Assembly: GCA_963383645.1 (NCBI GenBank)
Contig: OY726559.1
Location: 107,872,235 to 107,936,234, forward strand
Origin: Muscardinus avellanarius
Taxonomy: Eukaryota > Chordata > Mammalia > Rodentia > Gliridae
Length of the DNA stretch: 64,000 nucleotides
Reading direction: 5' to 3'
Translations under genes and position numbers: made by a program
In this document: in pieces, positions 33,955 to 44,980 of the stretch
Numbering within the stretch: the stretch's first letter is position 1
Layout of the letters: each line of letters begins with the position of its first letter
The notes under the pieces: model-generated
Database searches by the model: none
Seen by the model: the letters and a program-made list of their open reading frames with translations, nothing else
Told to the model about the DNA's origin: nothing

Positions 33955-34080
33955 TCCCACCTTTCCACTGACAAACTGTGTGACCCTGAGTAAGTTTCTC
34001 AACTCCTTTTGACTTCTGGTTCCTGATCTGAAAAATGTGTCTGCCTCATTGTTATGAGGACTAGAGAGGGAGCACGTGGA
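33955..34080 (+). repeat. MIR SINE relic
   Basis: ACAAACTGTGTGACCCTGAG, TAAGTTTCTCAACTCC, TGATCTGAAAAATGTG, TTATGAGGACTAGAGAGG: MIR core and 3' half. Confidence 0.75.
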
Positions 34081-34528
34081 AATTCAGGGACACGGGTCTG
34101 GCATCCAGTCAGCGGTGCTCAGCCCATTGCTCCATGGCTGGCTTTACAAGTGCATGGAGGAGAGCAGGGATACAGCAGGTTCAAAGAATAAACTGCTTAT
34201 TAAAGTAGCACATCCATCGTTGGGGTTTGGGGAGCTACACTGGCTCTCAAAGGAAGTGTAATCAATAGGTAACTACTTTGATCTCTCTGTCCTCCTGTCA
34301 TGTTGATGAATTTATGGTGTGCTGATATTCGAAACAGATGAGTCATTCCCAATTCTACCCATTTTGACATCAAGATAACAGCTTTTGCCTGTTTAACAAG
34401 CCCCCAGTCCCTGGATAAATCAGTAAGCATGATTGTTTACATTCCCTTTGGCTGTAGAAGTGTGATTTAATATGATTCAGTGCCTTCTGATAAAAAAGTA
34501 ACTTCAAGTTTTCCCCCCAGAGATCTTT

Positions 34529-34722
34529 TTTTTAAATGGGATGATTGAACCCAGGGGTATTCTACCTCTGAGCTATAGCCCCAGCCCTTTTTATTTTGAA
34601 ATGATTTTACTAAGTTGCAGAGGGCCTCACTAAGTTGCTGAGGCCAGCTTTGAAATTGTGATCTTCCAGTCTAGAGCTTTTAAGTACTGGGAGTATAGCT
34701 GTATCCCATCATACCTGGCATC
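34529..34722 (-). repeat. B1-dID-type SINE
   Basis: GGGATGATTGAACCCAGGGG, TATTCTACCTCTGAGCTATA, GAGGGCCTCACTAAGTTGCT, and a decayed B1 end. Confidence 0.88.
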
Positions 34723-35094
34723 TCCAGGAATCATGAAGCTTGCATCCTATAGGTGGATGAGAGCTGTTACCTAGCAGTAATTTTCATATTGGCCCTGAAG
34801 CAGCAGGGAGAAATTTTTCTCTTTTGTGAACTATATTTGCCTACTGCTGTGTTTTTTATTTTCCTTGACATTCTAGGAAAAAAAAAACAATATTTTGAGG
34901 AAAGGTTTTTCACTCTGTTTTTAAGGAAAAGGTTACGAGGTCCATGTGAAAGTAAAGAGGATAAAAGACAGTGGTAGGGCCTCAGAATTCCCAGGAATTC
35001 ATCTGGGGGACACAGTGAAGGAAGGTCAATGGAAGAAATGGAACTGCAGTCCAATGTTACCCACTCTTCCTAAGGATAAGCAGGACCTGCTCCA

Positions 35095-35236
35095 GAATCA
35101 GCAGTGGACCAAGCACTGAGAGACCCGGGTTAGAATCCTATCTGTCTGTGTCACTCTGAGTAAGTTACTGTGTCTTTTGTGAGTTCCATATCTCCTAGAA
35201 AATGAGGGCATGGCCCAAAGTCCCTGGTAGCTCTAT
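35095..35236 (+). repeat. MIR SINE relic
   Basis: GACCCGGGTTAGAATCCTAT, TGTGTCACTCTGAGTAAGTT, AGAAAATGAGGGCATGG. Confidence 0.6.
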
Positions 35237-35623
35237 AAAACTAATTTATCTTCTTTGGTTCTCCTGCATAGTTTTCAATGAGAACTGGGAGCAACTTAAT
35301 GTCATAAAAGTAAGGCAATAAATACATGGTGTTCAAATAATGAAAAATTCTTAGAATGTTCATGTCTGTAAATGTTTTAATAAATACCCACACTATTCTA
35401 TACCAGTACATTTTTAGCAACTCCATATTTGAGAAGTGGAAACCTCATGTTTTGCCCCTGCTGAGCCATTGCAAACTCTTTGATTCATTTTTGGCCCTTC
35501 CCAGTCTTCTCTTCTGGTAGATCCTGCGTTCCTGATGACTTCCTTCTTGTCTCTCAGGCTGGACACCTGACTCTGCACATGCTCTGCCTCTGCTCTCTGT
35601 TGCTACTATGAACAGAATATTTT

Positions 35624-35838
35624 CTTTTCTTTTTTCTTATTGATACTGGAGGTTGATTCTAGAGGCATTCAATCTCTGAAACACATCCATAGCACTTTTT
35701 ATTTCTTATTTTGAAACAGTCTTGATAAGTTGTAGAGGACCTTTCTAAGTTGCTGAGATTGACCTCAAACCTGTGATCCTCCTGTCTCAGCCTCTCAAGT
35801 ACTGAGATTGCAGGAGTGCACCACTATGCCTAGCTGGT
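35624..35838 (-). repeat. B1-dID-type SINE, diverged
   Basis: TTATTGATACTGGAGGTTGA, CATTCAATCTCTGAAACACA, CCTGTGATCCTCCTGTCTCA, GATTGCAGGAGTGCACCAC. Confidence 0.85.
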
Positions 35839-37178
35839 TTAAATGATTTTAAGTTGTACTCAAAGTAAACTAAAGCTCTTTTTCTGCCTTTAATCAATGT
35901 GATATCCTCAATGAATATCTGAGATTGGGAACACTTTACAGGTAATGAGACTGTCTGATGATCTGATAGTATTAACATCTACTGAACTAAGGAGTTGTCA
36001 CATATCAAATTCATCTTACTGTAAAAACAATCTAAGGAATATTACCCAGACACACTGTGAAAGATAGAAATATCCTTAGAGAGCCAAAAATGACCTAGCT
36101 CACCTCCACTTGTGTAGCATGCGGTAAGTACCTGATATATAATTAGTAAACAAATGTCTTCCTCACTTTTCTTGGCCCACACAACAGAATGTCCAATACA
36201 AAAGGTGTCGAGTATAATGGTAGAAGTTCATTTTGCTTCAATCAGGCCTCAAACACAAGTATGTTGCCTCATAAGCAAGATAAGCAAACAAAGAACATCT
36301 CTGTGCTTCATAAAAAAAATTTCCTGCAGAAGCCTTAGATAATTTGAAAAAAGATAAAATACAATTTACAAAAACGGGTTTCATATGCAATGTTTAGAGA
36401 ACTGCATAAAGTGATATCACTTGTAGATGCATCTAGCCACTCTCTTCAGAAAAAGGACAATACTTAGAATGCCCTTGATGATTCCAGATGAGGCCTCCCC
36501 AGCCCCTCCACAGCCACACATCCCCTATCATGATATGGGGAGTTCCTATGTGTGAAGCAACATCTAAAAAAATGTAACTTCTTTATTTTTCAGATCAAGA
36601 AATACCCGGTCCACGTGTTTGTCATGGAATGATTCTACTGAATTATCATCCTGTATGTATGTGTCTTTTACTCAATTAAAACTCTTCTTAATCAATCCAC
36701 TAATCGGTCCTTTTTCTCCACTAAGACTAGCACATAGTAACTTCTCGACAAATATTCATAGAATGAACAAAGGTACTGCAGACAAAAACATACACATCTC
36801 AGGGTGTGGCTGGTGATCACAAAAAAGTGAAGCTAGTGTGAACATGTAAATGGAAGCGGTGAGTCTTAAACAGTTTGAGAGGCTGAATGACTTTGATGCA
36901 GCATGGTGGAGGGATACGCAGAAAACTTCAGATAAGAGGGAAGGCACGAATCTAACTTCAGAACCGCGCAAAGGAATTCCAAAAGATGAGATCATTTGCT
37001 GAGACGCAGTAGGGGCCAGGAGCACAGAGACATGAAGATACCTTGGGAGGTTCAGTCCTCTCCATCAAGGATCTTAGCTCTGACCTAAATGTAGACTGTG
37101 CCACCTGTCACAGCTCTGAAAAACAAGAATAAACCCTTTCAAAAGTAGATGGGGCAGGTACTAGAGGGCAGCTCTCAC
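35839..37178. other. Intron 5 close to exon 5
   Basis: Mostly unique. 36695-36785 has an L2-like end (AGACTAGCACATAGTAACTT...AATGAACAAAGG). No extra exon was found. Confidence 0.45.
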
Positions 37179-37346
37179 CTGCTGGTTCTGATAGGCTGTG
37201 ACTGTGGTGAACACCGTCTCAGGAAAGTTGAAGGTCTTCACCCCGTCGCCCACCGGAACAGGCTTGGTGGGTGAAAGGTCACTACTGAAGTCCTTACGAA
37301 TCACGTGAACCCGAGGCTGGTACTTGTGCATGGAGTGCAAGATGAT
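37179..37346 (-). CDS. TBX15: TBX15 exon 5 (central/C-terminal T-box)
   Basis: 168 bp, phase 0 at both ends, exactly 56 codons. Acceptor CTTCTCGTTTCAG; donor GTGAGA. It starts [20 protein letters not shown], continues [20 protein letters not shown] and ends [28 protein letters not shown] and [14 protein letters not shown] are core T-box strands; the second holds the residues before the DNA-contacting C-terminal helix in exon 6. The variable [18 protein letters not shown] loop is diagnostic for TBX15 over TBX18. CpG-rich third positions are retained. Exon skipping would keep the frame but delete a large part of the DNA-binding fold. Confidence 0.98.
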
Positions 37347-37644
37347 CTGAAACGAGAAGGGAATACGATGCTAGGCTTGGCTAGAACATCTTCTCAAGTT
37401 CTCATGGAAATAAATCACAAGATGGAAGCATTATAGGAAGAAGGCAGACTGGAGGTGGGATATAGAGGAAACTAGATATCAGTGTGCTTGCCCCTGGCAG
37501 GAAGGACTAAGTCTTTAGACAGACAGCATTATACGGAACCATACCACAAGGTCTTCCTAAGGTGAATGGTAGGTGTAATATATTTGCTATAATTGAAAAA
37601 ATTAAGAATGAATAGTCTAGTACCAGAGCATAACACTCTGCCAA
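37347..37644. other. Intron 4, unique part
   Basis: Unique sequence upstream of the exon 5 acceptor. Nothing recognised. Confidence 0.4.
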
Positions 37645-37857
37645 AAAGCCTCAGGGCCAGTTGAGGTAGCACATCTATAATCCCAGCACTTGGGAGGCTG
37701 AGATAGGAGAATCATAAGTTTGACGACAGCTTCAGCAACTTAGCAAAATCTCATTTGAAAATTAAAAAATGTAGAGCTAGGGGTATAGCACAGAAGTCAA
37801 ATGTTCCTGGGTTCAATTCCCAATTCTGAGTAAATAAGTAAATAAATAAATAAATGT
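37645..37857 (+). repeat. B1-dID-type SINE with (AAAT)n tail
   Basis: GGGCCAGTTGAGGTAGCACA, CCCAGCACTTGGGAGGCTGA, GAGCTAGGGGTATAGCACAG, then AAGT/AAAT units. Confidence 0.9.
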
Positions 37858-37931
37858 TTCTGCCATGTTACAAGTTATTTCCTCCATACCTTTTCAGGTC
37901 TAAGCTGTCTTTACTCATTATTATTTGTACT

Positions 37932-38136
37932 CTTTTTTTTTTTTTTTTTTGGTGGTACTGGGGTTCCTGGAAACACTTCTACCTCTGGGCTACACTCCCA
38001 GACCTATTTTATACTTTTTAAAATTTGGAAACAGGGTCTCTTAAGCCAGCGCGGCTGGCTTCAAACCAGAGTGATCCTCCTGTCTCCGCCTCCCAAGCGC
38101 GGGGATTACAAGCGTGCGCCACCACACCCAGCTGTA
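37932..38136 (-). repeat. B1-dID SINE, CpG-rich short subfamily
   Basis: T18, GGTGGTACTGGGGTTCCTGG, CTACACTCCCAGACC, GGTCTCTTAAGCCAGCGCGG and CAAGCGTGCGCCACC. Same shortened form as at 22492 and 55845. Confidence 0.93.
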
Positions 38137-38790
38137 CTCATTATTTAATTTGTGGACATTCTTTTATGTTGTTGAGTGTGAATGGCATCACACTCAGAGA
38201 ACTGTGATTTTCTTGACAATAATAACCCTGGTTTTAGCTTCTTCAGTCTTTCCACAACACCCAATATTTTTTCTAGCATTGAGCAAAAATTCAGTACATG
38301 TATTATTGCCAGAAATAAATTAATTAGATCAGTTGCTCTCATTATACCTACAACATCTTAAAACTCAGTCTTTTCTTATAAATTCAATAATTTCTTAACA
38401 AATGAGCACAAACAATCATTCACTCGTTTCCTTTAGTTAGTGGCCTTGTGAGTTATTCTACTGAATGTTGTGATTTCTTTGGCTACTGTTTAATTTGTCT
38501 TGTGTTTCTGTCTTGCCTCCCTGACTGGGCTGCAAGTTTCTGAACCCAAAGGACTTTGCCTGATCAACATGAGCTGATGCATAGCAGATGTTTGCTAAAT
38601 GTTAGATTTGTAATAATGAAACTTAACTAGAGGAAAAAACATAAAAAGATACTTTTATGCGTACTATCTTAAAATGACTAAGTGGCATAAAGATTTTTAT
38701 TTTCCCTATTTGAAAAAGCTCAGAGTGAGTTAGCCCTAAAGCAAGAAAGGGGAAGAGGGAGGAAGGAGGAGGTGACTTTCTTTAACTCAC
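38137..38790. other. Intron 4, exon 4 side
   Basis: Unique apart from a weak L2-like stretch at 38510-38610. Purine-rich just below the exon 4 donor. Confidence 0.4.
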
Positions 38791-38962
38791 ATGTCCTTGG
38801 TCATCCAGTTCATTGTTGGTGAGCTTGAGTTTGTCGAAACTGACCACCTGTCTCATCCAGGTGTCTCCAGAGGCTAGAGAGTCCGGGTGTATGTATACCC
38901 TGGGAGGCACAGGGGAATCGGCATTGCCGGCCACCATCCACTTGGAGCTATGATACACATAT
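38791..38962 (-). CDS. TBX15: TBX15 exon 4 (T-box core)
   Basis: 172 bp. Acceptor CTCTCTTTGCCTCAG; donor GTGAGT. The first base completes the Arg codon of exon 3, then come [40 protein letters not shown] and [26 protein letters not shown] and YIHPDSPA/S-GxxWMRQ-VSFxKLKLTNN are hallmark T-box motifs forming the immunoglobulin-like beta-sandwich. The acceptor is preceded by an unusually long pyrimidine tract on the gene strand (about 220 bases). Confidence 0.98.
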
Positions 38963-39180
38963 CTGAGGCAAAGAGAGAGGAGAATTCAGAGACACATGCA
39001 GAGAAGGAGAGGGGCCCCGGAAACAAGTAGAGACAGGAAGGAAGAAGGACAAAGAGATGACAAGGATGGAGAAGGAATGGGAATGGCAGAGAGAAAATAA
39101 ATGAGGAAAAGAGAAAGGCAGATAATGAAGAAATGAAATAGAGATGGAAATGGACAGTGGGGTGGGGGAGGGCGGAGGAG
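38963..39180 (-). promoter_or_regulatory. Extended polypyrimidine tract before exon 4 acceptor
   Basis: The plus strand is dominated by G and A with few pyrimidines for ~220 bases, so the pre-mRNA carries a C/U-rich stretch running into the exon 4 splice acceptor. Pyrimidine tracts are normally 10-40 bases. It could bind PTB or U2AF at several places; that is inference. Confidence 0.6.
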
Positions 39181-40534
39181 CGTTGTGGCTAATGATCAAA
39201 GCTGCAGCTCTCCTGGGGAACACATTCTCATAGTCCTTGTTCTCTTTCCTCCTTCTAGCCATGCACCCCTGTGTGCTCACAGGCATCCTGAACCCACGTG
39301 TCTAGCCGAGGAAAAGGTATTTTACTGCAACCTTTCACCTTTCAAATGCAAACCATATAATCCCTTGGCCACTTGTTCAGGATTTTGTTCCTTATTAAAA
39401 ACATCTTCCATATTGTCCTATAAAGCACAGCCATGTGCAGAGACCCTCCCAGCCTCTTGCCGGTTAACCATTTCCTAACTGAGAATCAGAATTCAAAGAT
39501 GTTCCCATGAGGATGGAGGCTCTTTGCTTTAGTGCAAACCAAATCTCCCCAGTTAGTGCTTTCTCTGATGAATCTAGTTTTGCAGTTCATCGTCTTCTAC
39601 ATTGTTTTCCCTAAAGCCTCTGGACATGAGAGGCTGGTAGCAAAAAGGTCAGTTTTCCAGACCTACCCAATTTCCTCATGGTACTAAAGAGCATATCTAT
39701 GGAGCTGTTGCTTTTCTGCTTCTCAGTTCTAAAGGTCTACAGGTGACCTGGACACTGGCAAACAGAGACACTCAGTCCAAATTACAACCCCCAAAGTCAT
39801 TTAAAACAGAACAGATGCATCTGTCTCCTAGCTCCTACAGTTCAGGCATGCCTCTCTCGAATCCAACTCTCTCCTCTACCACGCCACCTGGCCTTCCCCA
39901 TCCATCTCTCACCTCAAAATTCATATTTTCAGGGCCAAGTTCTCAGACTTTAGATATTTCAGAGATTAAATAAGCCACAACTTTTTTTCTGGCAAGAATG
40001 ACAGAATCCATCCAAGAGACATGAAGATTGCATTGGCTTCTAGTGATGTGGAGAGAAAGCTATTTAGCAAACTCACTCATGCCTACATTAAGGGCAATAA
40101 TTTTACATAGGTAGACAGTCCTCCTGGGGTTGGACCAAATTCTCCACACATCAGATGTATGACTGAAGGGTATGCAGTGGTCCACTACTTCTTCTCCTCT
40201 CCAAAATAATTCATCCCAACTCATTTAGAATTTCACAAAGCAAATCATTCATCATGTTAACTTCAATGTTAAGTAACTCAATTTTAGGGTCAAGACTCTT
40301 TTAATTTGTGCAGCCCTGGAGACACTATAAAATCCTCTTCTGTATTCAAGTCCTAACTGTGAGAGAGCCCTGATTTCCTCCCTCTAGATACTGTTGCCCG
40401 CCCGGTGCTCTGCTCCGTGGGCCACCGACACTCTCTGTCCTTGTTCCCTGTACAGCATGCATTGTCAACATGCTTCACCTGATGATTTAAAGACTGAGAT
40501 GGAAATGATGCCCACAGTTTCACATCACTCTCAC
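39181..40534. other. Intron 3, repeat-free
   Basis: 1.35 kb without SINEs or LINEs. No additional exon recognised. Confidence 0.45.
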
Positions 40535-40636
40535 CTGTATCTTTTATTGTCCACAGGCACGATGTCCATGGCTATGTAGTACTGCTGATGCGGATCCAGG
40601 CCGGTGATCTTCACTCTCATGGCAGGAAACATCCTC
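40535..40636 (-). CDS. TBX15: TBX15 exon 3 (T-box N-terminal strands)
   Basis: 102 bp. Acceptor TTTGCCTTCACAG; donor GTGAGA. The first base completes an Arg codon, then [20 protein letters not shown] and [13 protein letters not shown] are encoded, with two bases left for the Arg split with exon 4. [16 protein letters not shown] is a signature at the T-box start (DNA-backbone and major-groove contacts by the Arg pair). It is short and lies inside a different-frame ORF on the plus strand, so it is easily missed. Confidence 0.98.
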
Positions 40637-40906
40637 CTGTGAAGGCAAATGAGGGAGTAAGATAAGCAAAGGGAAAGGCTGATCAGGGGTAAAGGCTCAG
40701 AGAGTGTCTCCTTAGTAAGTCCTCATCAAAGCCCAACCTTCCCTAATTCTTAAAGTTAGCTGTTTTCTTTTTTTCCACTCTAGAAATAATCACTATAAAA
40801 TACAATTAGGACTTACATTGCTGAAATGGCATCTTAATTTAAATTTATCTATTTTATAATACATACACTCCAGGGGCTTATAGCTTATATTCTATATTGT
40901 TAATGT

Positions 40907-40912
<6 letters not shown>

Positions 40913-40942
<30 letters not shown>
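40913..40942. repeat. (TG)15 microsatellite
   Basis: 30 bases of TG with one interruption just after. Confidence 0.95.
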
Positions 40943-40944
<2 letters not shown>

Positions 40945-41184
40945 TGTGTATCCACACATATATTTCCTATTAGCTATAATCTTCATCAAGATAGACACAA
41001 TGACTTAACTTCTTTTGATTACTCAAAGGACTTACAACCAGTTATCGTAGGTGAGTATTAAATATTTTTGACTGCATGTTTAATGAGGGAAAAAAATGAA
41101 GGTGTTACTAGTCCCCATACAAAGGTCCACCCATATGTTTTTCAATGCATAAAATGGTGGAAATTTTTCTGCAAGTTCTCAGGC

Positions 41185-41222
41185 TGTGTGTGTGTGTGTG
41201 TGTGTGTGAGTGTGTGTGTGTG
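41185..41222. repeat. (TG)n microsatellite, one GA interruption
   Basis: 38 bases of TG dinucleotide. Read antisense it gives a His-Thr repeat frame that is not a gene. Confidence 0.95.
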
Positions 41223-41587
41223 ACAGGACCCTGCAGAATACAGAGCAAATACCAAATGAATTCTAGTAGCCTCAGGGCTATACCTTGTTTCCACCACAAT
41301 GGCTTGTTAAACTTGCCACAGTAAGTGAGGTCAGGATATGACACTTTACAGCTTCTCTTGTGATTGAGGGGGAGGACAGGGAGCAGCCCCAAAGAGGTAT
41401 TGAGTTACACCAGGTCTAGAATAAAGTTCATCATCCTTCTTTATCCATAGGGAAGAAGAAAAACATCAAGCTCTTTTGCATCAAGCCAGACATTAAAAAA
41501 AAAAAAGTGCTCAGCTCGAAAATGTGGATTGCCCTGGATGTGCCTAGGGTACTTGTACACAAAATGCTGCATTAATCTTAACCATCT

Positions 41588-41660
41588 GGGGCTCGTTAGT
41601 TGAGCTGGGCAGAGCACAGTGCTAATGAGGTCAAGGTCACAGGCTTGATCCGAATACAGC
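41588..41660 (+). repeat. Possible tRNA-Ile-like pseudogene or SINE head
   Basis: GGGGCTCGTTAGTTGAGCTG...GGCAGAGCAC resembles an A box (TAGTTGAGCTGG). CACAGGCTTGATCCGA resembles a B box, and GCTAATGAGGTCAAGGTC sits where tRNA-Ile(AAT) has GCTAATAACGCCAAGGTC. The acceptor-stem 3' side and CCA are not convincing, so it would not be functional. Confidence 0.4.
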
Positions 41661-43058
41661 CTAATTGGCTTTGCTCCATTTCACGGCCAAAGACCATACC
41701 CTGACCTCAAACAGCCATCTTGCAAATGCATGCTGGCCAATTACAGGAGAGGCCCTCTGTGCAAGTTACACGTTCACTACCTACCCAGGAAAAATGACCC
41801 AGAAAGCAAATGTCCTCTGGTGGTAAATCAGGGGCATCATAATCACACTTAAGGAACAAAGGAGAGATCACAGACCTTCCATAGGGATGATGGCTAAGTC
41901 TTAAATAGTTGCAAAATAACTATTCCTTCCTTCCCACTTTATTTATTTCTAGAAGCTTCTATTGGTTTATCATTTTAGATGTACTTTCTCTACCCTTTCC
42001 CTACCCTCGCACATTTAATTAGGAAGCCTTATATTTTAGACTTATGGTGAGCTAATGAAATGTGATGTTTGGCTACTCATAATAACTAAATCTAATATCC
42101 ACTATAGACTAGTCACTTTTTATCCACAGTAATTCTTTCCAAACCTGGTGAAACTTGGTCTAATACATTTAAGTGCAGATCCATAATTCCTTTCACAGTG
42201 ACAATATTTATACTTGCCACATATTATAAAAGATTAGAGGGCATCTTTCCAAGAATGGGGTACAGAAATGGGGCTCCTCTCAGCCACCAACAAAGGCTAA
42301 ATGACATTGAAAGAAGTGGATTTTTCATCCCAATTACTTCAATAAAATGGGTGTGATGTTTTAAAGAGTAAAACTTGTTTTGTCTGAGACAATCAGATGA
42401 CCTTGCATGGAGAAGCGACCCACATCTTCCCAGTACCCAAGTCCCAAAATAAATGAGCTGTGTGACTTTGGATAAGTCATTGTAACCTGTCACCTCCCTG
42501 ACAGGCACTAGTTGTCTCTAAGGTGCCTCCCTGCTTTAAAATTCTACGACTATGTTCAAAACTCTGCAAGCACTGCCCTTTCTTTTTATCGGTATTTTAG
42601 TACAGAATATCAAGTGAAGTCACAACACTCTGGAGGAAAATTAATCTTTCATATTTCCCAGAATGAATTGTGCTTGATTTAAATGTTATGGCTAAGTGGA
42701 GGTCAGTTCCTTTGTCTTCCCAACCCATTAATCCACGCAAGCATCTCTGTCCATGGTGCTGATTACACAGATTGTGGTATATTCAAAAAGAGAGGGCTCT
42801 GCCGACTGTAGGAGTTCTGTATCAATGAGATGAGAGTTTGGGGCGTGTGAAGAAGTAGGAAGTAACAAAGCTTTTATTAAGGTAAAAATGACAGAAAATC
42901 ACACATAATTGACATAGCTAAGAAAAATGAAAATTGGAATTAAAATTGAATTGAGGAGAAAGAAATAGACAAAAATTATAATATTTTGCCTTTCCAAACT
43001 CACTTTCCAAAACTAAAACTTTGAAATTTAATGATAAAAACATCATTTGTTTGTTTGT

Positions 43059-43136
43059 TTTTATTTTTGTTTTTTGGTACCAGGGACAGAACCCAGGTGC
43101 ATTCTACCTTCTAGCTATACCCTCGGCCCTATTTTT
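43059..43136 (-). repeat. ID half of SINE
   Basis: TTTTTTGGTACCAGGGACAG, GTGCATTCTACCTTCTAGCT, ATACCCTCGGCCCTATTT. Confidence 0.85.
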
Positions 43137-43142
43137 TATTCT

Positions 43143-43144
43143 TT

Positions 43145-43179
<35 letters not shown>

Positions 43180-43181
43180 CT
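43143..43181. repeat. (TTTA)n microsatellite
   Basis: About ten TTTA units forming the (antisense) A-rich tail of the next SINE. Confidence 0.95.
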
Positions 43182-43400
43182 TACTTATTATTTTGCATTA
43201 CTGGGACTAGAACCCAGGGGCATTCTACCTCTGAGCTAAACCCCTGGTCCTATTTTTTAGTCTTTTTTTATTTTTTGAAACACGTTCTCACTGAGTTGTA
43301 AAGAGCCTCGCTAAGTAGCTGATGCTGTCCATGAACCGCAATCCTCCAGTCTCCACCTCCTGAATTCTGGGATTATAAGCATACACCACCACACCCGGAT
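43182..43400 (-). repeat. B1-dID-type SINE
   Basis: GCATTACTGGGACTAGAACC, GGGGCATTCTACCTCTGAGC, GAGCCTCGCTAAGTAGCTGA, GATTATAAGCATACACCACC. Confidence 0.9.
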
Positions 43401-43538
43401 TTTATTCTTTATTTTGAAACAAGATCTCACTGAGTTGCAAAGGGTCTCCCTCAGTAGCTGAGGCTGTCCGTGATCCATGATCCTCCTGTCTCAACCTCCC
43501 AAATGTTGGGATTATAAGCGTGCACCATCACAACTGGC
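43401..43538 (-). repeat. B1-type SINE half
   Basis: TTTATTCTTTATTTTGAAAC, AGATCTCACTGAGTTGCAAA, GATCCTCCTGTCTCAACCTC, AAGCGTGCACCATC. With 43059-43136 it is probably one SINE split by the copy between them. Confidence 0.88.
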
Positions 43539-43624
43539 TCCAAATTTAGTTTTAACTAAATCATTTTCATTTTAAACCCAAGGGACAAGGACCACAGTTG
43601 TTGTTTTAATAGTGTAGAGCTCTC

Positions 43625-43820
43625 AGTAGTTAAGACTATGATTTTAGAGCCACACTTATTAGAATTCTGGAGCTGTCACTTACTGCCCTAAGTTAATTAA
43701 CCTGTCTCAGTCCTGGCTTTCTTTTCCATACATGGGATGGTCATGTTCCCTGTTTGGGGATTTCTGTAAAGTTTAAACATTGAATGTCTAGCACAAAACA
43801 GAATTCTAACTATTGAGAAC
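43625..43820 (+). repeat. MIR SINE relic
   Basis: AGTAGTTAAGACTATGATTT, TAGAGCCACACTTATTAGAA, GAGCTGTCACTTACTGCCC, TTAACCTGTCTCAGTCC in MIR order. Confidence 0.72.
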
Positions 43821-43889
43821 TGAGAGATGCCAATGAAGGAGTAGTTCAATAAAAGTGCATATTTCAAGAGAAACTTCATTTTTTAAAAA

Positions 43890-44972
43890 AATCTTCCTAG
43901 ACACGTTTATTGGGCATTTGAATTTCTTTTTTCGTGAAGTGTCTATTTAGTTCACTTGCCCATTTTTTGATTGGATGATTTTTTTTTTTAGTGTTGAGTT
44001 TCTTGAGTTCTAAGTTCTAGATATTAGTCCTCTATTGGAGGGGTAGGTGACAAAAATCTTCTCCCATTCTGTTGGCTCTCGATTGAGGTTCTTGACAGTA
44101 TCCTTTGCTGAACAGAAGCTCTTCAAATGCTCAACATCACTGGCAATCAGAGAGATGCAAATCAAAACTACCCTAAGTTTCACCTAACTCCAACTAGAAG
44201 GCAATCATTCAAAATACGAACAATAAAAAATGCTGGTGAGGATGTGGAGAAGAGGGTACTCTAAAACATTGTTGGTGGGATTGTAAATTAGTGCAACCCC
44301 TTTGGAAAACAGTATGGAGAATCTTCAGAAGAATGGGAACAAATCTACCATTTGATCCAGCAATACCACTTCTGGGTATCTACCCAAAAGAAAGGAAATC
44401 AAACTACCAAACTAATGCATGTGTACCTATGTTCATAGCTGCACAATTCACCATAGCCAAACTGTGGAACCAACCAAGATGTCCATCAACCAATGAATGG
44501 ATTACAAAACTGTGGGATATGTACACAATGGAATTTTACTCAGCCATAAAAAAATACAACTGCAGTATTTTCAGGGAAATGGATGAATCTTGAGGACATT
44601 ATACTAAGTGAGATTAGTCAGTCACAAAAAGTAAGGAATTGGATGCTTTCCCTAATATGTGAAAGCTAGGGTGAATGGGGTCATAGGAGGAACTCCAGGT
44701 GAAAAAGGAGATCCTATAGAGGAGCAAATAAGGCAACCTAACTATGGGGATGGGAGGTGGGGAGAGGGAAATGTTTTAAAGCGCATGATGTACTTATTCA
44801 TATCGAAGTCAACCACTAAACCAAGCATGGGAGGGAGGGGTGGGAAGGAAGTGGGGTGGGGACTGGGTGGGGGCTGGCTGGGTGATGTGTTAATTTATGC
44901 CTACACAAGTTTTTTACCCCATTATGATATACAAATACAATGCACCAGTAAAATATTAAATAATAAAAAAAC
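43890..44972 (+). mobile_element. L1 LINE 3' end with 5' inversion (twin priming)
   Basis: 44126-44972 is a forward L1 3' portion. It codes for the ORF2 C-terminus (QPLWKTVW, DPAIPLLGIYPKE, CPSTNEWI, MEFYSAIKK) followed by G-rich 3' UTR, TACAATGCACCAGTAAAA and poly(A). 43900-44125 is the L1 segment that normally lies just upstream, but inverted (GAAGTGTCTATTTAGTTCAC, TGGATGATTTTTTTTTT, CTAGATATTAGTCCTCTATT, GAACAGAAGCTCTTC). Flanks AAAAAAATCTTCCTAGA (43887-43903) and AAAAAAACTTCCTAGA (44965-44980) are the target-site duplication. ORF2 is a dead 3' fragment of ~150 codons; the full protein has ~1275 residues. Confidence 0.88.
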
Positions 44973-44980
44973 TTCCTAGA

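Larger units (their letters stand above)
40637..43058. other. Intron 2, 2.4 kb SINE-poor block
   Basis: Contains two GT microsatellites and a possible tRNA-derived relic near 41590. Otherwise unique, with no exon. AT-rich 41900-42200. Confidence 0.45.
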
